20,656 bases of DNA, taken from NCBI GenBank assembly GCA_023853785.1, contig JAJIRX010000188.1, forward strand, positions 1 to 20,656, read 5' to 3'. Within the stretch, counting starts at the first letter, position 1, and each line of letters begins with the position of its first letter. The translations under genes and the position numbers were made by a program. The notes beneath the pieces were generated by a model that made no database searches, was not told the DNA's origin, and saw only the letters and a list, made by a program, of their open reading frames with translations. This DNA comes from Psilocybe azurescens (lineage: Eukaryota > Basidiomycota > Agaricomycetes > Agaricales > Agrocybaceae). Below, piece after piece: positions 18,302 to 20,656 of the stretch.

Positions 18302-19552
18302 ATGTCCACATTCGAGTTTCCCATCCCTACCAGCTTCCAATCATCTGTGATCAGCAGTAACCTCAATTCTGTCATTTTATTTAGTTTCCTATCCGGTGAG
18401 TGATCTGTCCAAAGCTTCTATACCACAGAAGGTTCACACAATAAATCAGGGATATACACCATGTTATATGTGGTGACAATATACTCCTACAGTAAGGTGC
18501 TCAACACAATTTACAAACAAAAATGCAACCATCTCTTCTCAGTGACTAAAATGCCGGCAAACCGTGCCCGCCTCGTCGTCCTATCAACAATCTCACTCCT
18601 CTACACTCTCTGCATGGTGCAACTCGTGCTTCAATGGTACTACATCAATCTGGTCATGATTACAAGCGGGGATACACGAGAGTCGATATTTTTCTCAATC
18701 TTGGGGCGTGGCTCTACTTCGGTGTACGCAGTCTTTCAGGTTTCGTTCTGCTTAATGTTCATTGTCTCGGATGCACTCTTGGTACGTAGTATGGACACCG
18801 TATCGAATCGTAAGAGTTAGATATCTCAACCTTTCAAATTTCTTGACAGATCTGGAGATGTTATCACGTCTGGGGTAGGTCTAAACGAGTAATCATACTT
18901 CCTGGTACTTCTTCTGGCAGAAATAGGGGAGTTTTTTTCTGAAAGAGTTTTGCTCATCATTCAAATACTAACTTTTGAATTGTTCTCGGTGTCTTCAGGT
19001 GTTTCGCTCGCACTAACTATTGTATCGACCTTACCAGGTCAGAATACAACCGCCATCATTCAAGAACCTCACTTGTATCCAAGCTTTTGCCTCGTTTGGG
19101 ACCACAGCCCTATGCACCTGCCTACCGGCTACAAAATTCACACCGCGTCCCGTCCGATTCTAAATAACTGTAAAAGCACTCAATACACGACTTGGCCCGT
19201 CGTGAAAGTGATAATTGAATCAGCGGCAGTCTACTCACTCACCATTCTCGCATATGCAATTCAAGCCGCTTCCTATTACACTCGAAAATCTCTTAGAATC
19301 GCCGCTCCTTGTCGAAGGATATTATTTCGAGACAATCATAGTCGTTGTCGCGGTAGGTCACCAACACCCTCACTCAATTGCATTGATTAAATGTAACTTT
19401 TGTATGTTGCGCACTGTGTCCTCATCTGGCAGGGCATGGCTCCAACTGTGATTGCTGCGAGGATCGCACTTGCTATGGGCAAATATCACAGTTGCGGAAC
19501 AAATGACTCCATTATTTGGATCTCGTGTCCAGAGTCAGTCGGAAAGTTTTAA
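18302..19552 (+). pseudogene. Agaricomycete multi-pass membrane protein, several frameshifts
   Basis: Exon 1 (18302-18395) encodes MSTFEFPIPTSFQSSVISSN and ends FLS. After a 54-nt intron, exon 2 (18450-18781) gives GIYTMLYVVTIYSYSKVL, then ARLVVLSTISLLYTLCMVQL and VSFCLMFIVSDALL. A 68-nt intron follows; exon 3 from 18850 starts IWRCYHVWGRSKRVIILP, the typical Asp-x-Leu-Leu-Ile-x-Arg-Cys-Tyr-x-Val-Trp core of a large mushroom family with about seven membrane segments and unknown function. The frame then changes near 18910, again near 19085-19110 (FASFGTTALCTCL, then TGYKIHTASR) and again near 19265-19300 (IIESAAVYSLTILAY, then SPLLVEGYYFETIIVVVA to 19352). The last exon (19433-19552) gives GMAPTVIAARIALAMG and stops at TAA. 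Family order is preserved throughout, so it is a decayed homologue, distinct from DUF6533. Confidence 0.72.
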
Positions 19553-20430
19553 TACCCATACCACTAAGCCGGCATAATATTCAGGAATTGTCTTTGACGC
19601 ACGAGGCATCTCAACGGACACCAAGGTCGAGAGGATTAAACTGTATTTAATAGATCATTTCCTACATATTATGTTAGATTACATTATATCTTGTGAACAG
19701 GTCAATCGGCACAATACGCTTATTAAAGCTTTAAGAAACTAATGAAAACGTTTGGACATGCATCACTGTCCTGACTAGGCTTGTGAACCGAATATTTGAC
19801 GTACCAAACAGTCATCAGCCACAGTTCATCTCGGCCAAATTGACCTCGAGAATCGCTTGGCTGTGCTGCTCATTTGACGTTGGAGTAAGGCCAATTTGCC
19901 TACGCTAGCAGCTTGTATCTGGTAAAGCTCGGATAGCTCGTCAAGCAGCCACGCAGTATGGCATTGCGGGCAAAGGTTCGTTGTTCCTCTGACATCGGCA
20001 AAACCGACAAAACCATATATTGCATTGGCCTATATCAGGCAAGTCAATTATTTTGAGGCTATATATGGGTGATCAAACCTTTGTGCATTCTTGGAAAGTC
20101 ATACAAACATTGTATTACATTACTATGCCCACTAATTATTCTAGTATTTTGAACTGGTTGAGGTAAGAATTAAGGCAGTATTAAATTTAAGCAAAATATT
20201 TATTCAACTTTACTTTCAGTGGTAATTTGTTGGTGGACCATTGAGGTATGTTGCATTTTTGACAACCTTTTCTGTATTCTTGTAAGTTACTATAAGCATA
20301 AGTTTTGTATGTAAAATACACTAAACATTGGCGCAAGATTTAATTGTATATCAATTATTTTGGCTCTCCCAGATAGGCCGCTTTTTAGATAGTGACATAG
20401 ACCATCATGTACTTATATACAGTAATGATG
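19553..20430. other. AT-rich right flank without a gene
   Basis: No coding frame is supported. TCAATTATTTTG followed by GGCT-type sequence occurs twice (near 20044 and 20350). A GACATCGGCAAAACCGACAAAACC stretch lies near 19991. No transposon ends or RNA genes were identified apart from the Pol III-like site listed next. Confidence 0.45.
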
Positions 20431-20433
20431 TAT

Positions 20434-20492
20434 TAGTGTAGTAGTTAGAATAGGTATTTAATTGTGTTCTGCAGAAGGTGGTGGTTCAATCC
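20434..20492 (+). mobile_element. Pol III A/B-box pair, candidate tRNA-derived SINE head
   Basis: TAGTGTAGTAG (20434-20444) fits the A-box consensus TRGYNNANNNG, and GGTTCAATCC (20483-20492) fits the B box. Spacing is that of a tRNA. The flank GTAGTTAGAATAGG resembles a tRNA D-arm region, and GGTAGAGGCA follows the B box like a T-arm/acceptor end. The T stem pairs poorly and no matching 5' acceptor strand was found, so it is unlikely to be a working tRNA. An AT-rich body follows to the window end. Confidence 0.45.
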
Positions 20493-20656
20493 TGGTAGAG
20501 GCATTTCAATTAAATGTGATAATCTGAATAATCAATTGGAGTTAGATGGGAAAGTGCTATATATTTTGTAGCAACATTAAATGATCCAATATTTTACTCT
20601 AAAATTGCCCCCTTGGTGGCTGTGAAATTTTTTTCATGCAAGGTTAACAAAGATTT

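Overview
This window looks like nuclear DNA of a basidiomycete, most likely a mushroom-forming Agaricomycete. The evidence is short GT-AG introns (about 50-100 nt), very short exons in conserved phase, TATA boxes 40-70 nt upstream of start codons, and two relics with the multi-pass membrane architecture of the Agaricomycete DUF6533 family. No bacterial operon, rRNA, CRISPR or intact transposase is visible. Every gene family I can recognise here is broken by frameshifts or stops, so the region reads as a gene-poor, relic-rich stretch. The alternative is a consensus with many indel errors.

Left part (1-8900): two DUF6533-type membrane-protein relics face each other tail to tail (1062-2849 on +, 4408-6126 on -). 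They share intron positions, including a 33-nt second exon in the same phase, and each has at least one frameshift. Between them lie dispersed repeats and a tRNA-like sequence with a perfect B box. The stretch 6204-8900 shows no recognisable gene.

Middle part (8901-11480): a GC-rich island carries two housekeeping-gene relics pointing away from each other. On the minus strand is the N-terminal part of a mitochondrial small-subunit ribosomal protein of the Mrp51 type. On the plus strand is a UDP-galactose/nucleotide-sugar transporter relic of the SLC35A/Gms1 type with many in-frame stops. A promoter-like spacer with an E-box and a TATA box lies between them.

Right part (11481-20656): AT-rich, repetitive DNA. 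It holds a 34-35 bp minisatellite, a 101-bp-spaced repeat, an acidic-tailed ORF relic, a TATA promoter followed by a tandemly duplicated exon-intron-like unit, and a 140-bp inverted repeat whose arms each carry a TATA box and a start codon pointing outwards. A third broken multi-pass membrane protein (18302-19552) comes from a family distinct from DUF6533. A Pol III A/B-box pair suggests a SINE near the right end.

Exon models were made by eye from splice motifs, phase and remembered family patterns. Family names need a profile search to confirm.
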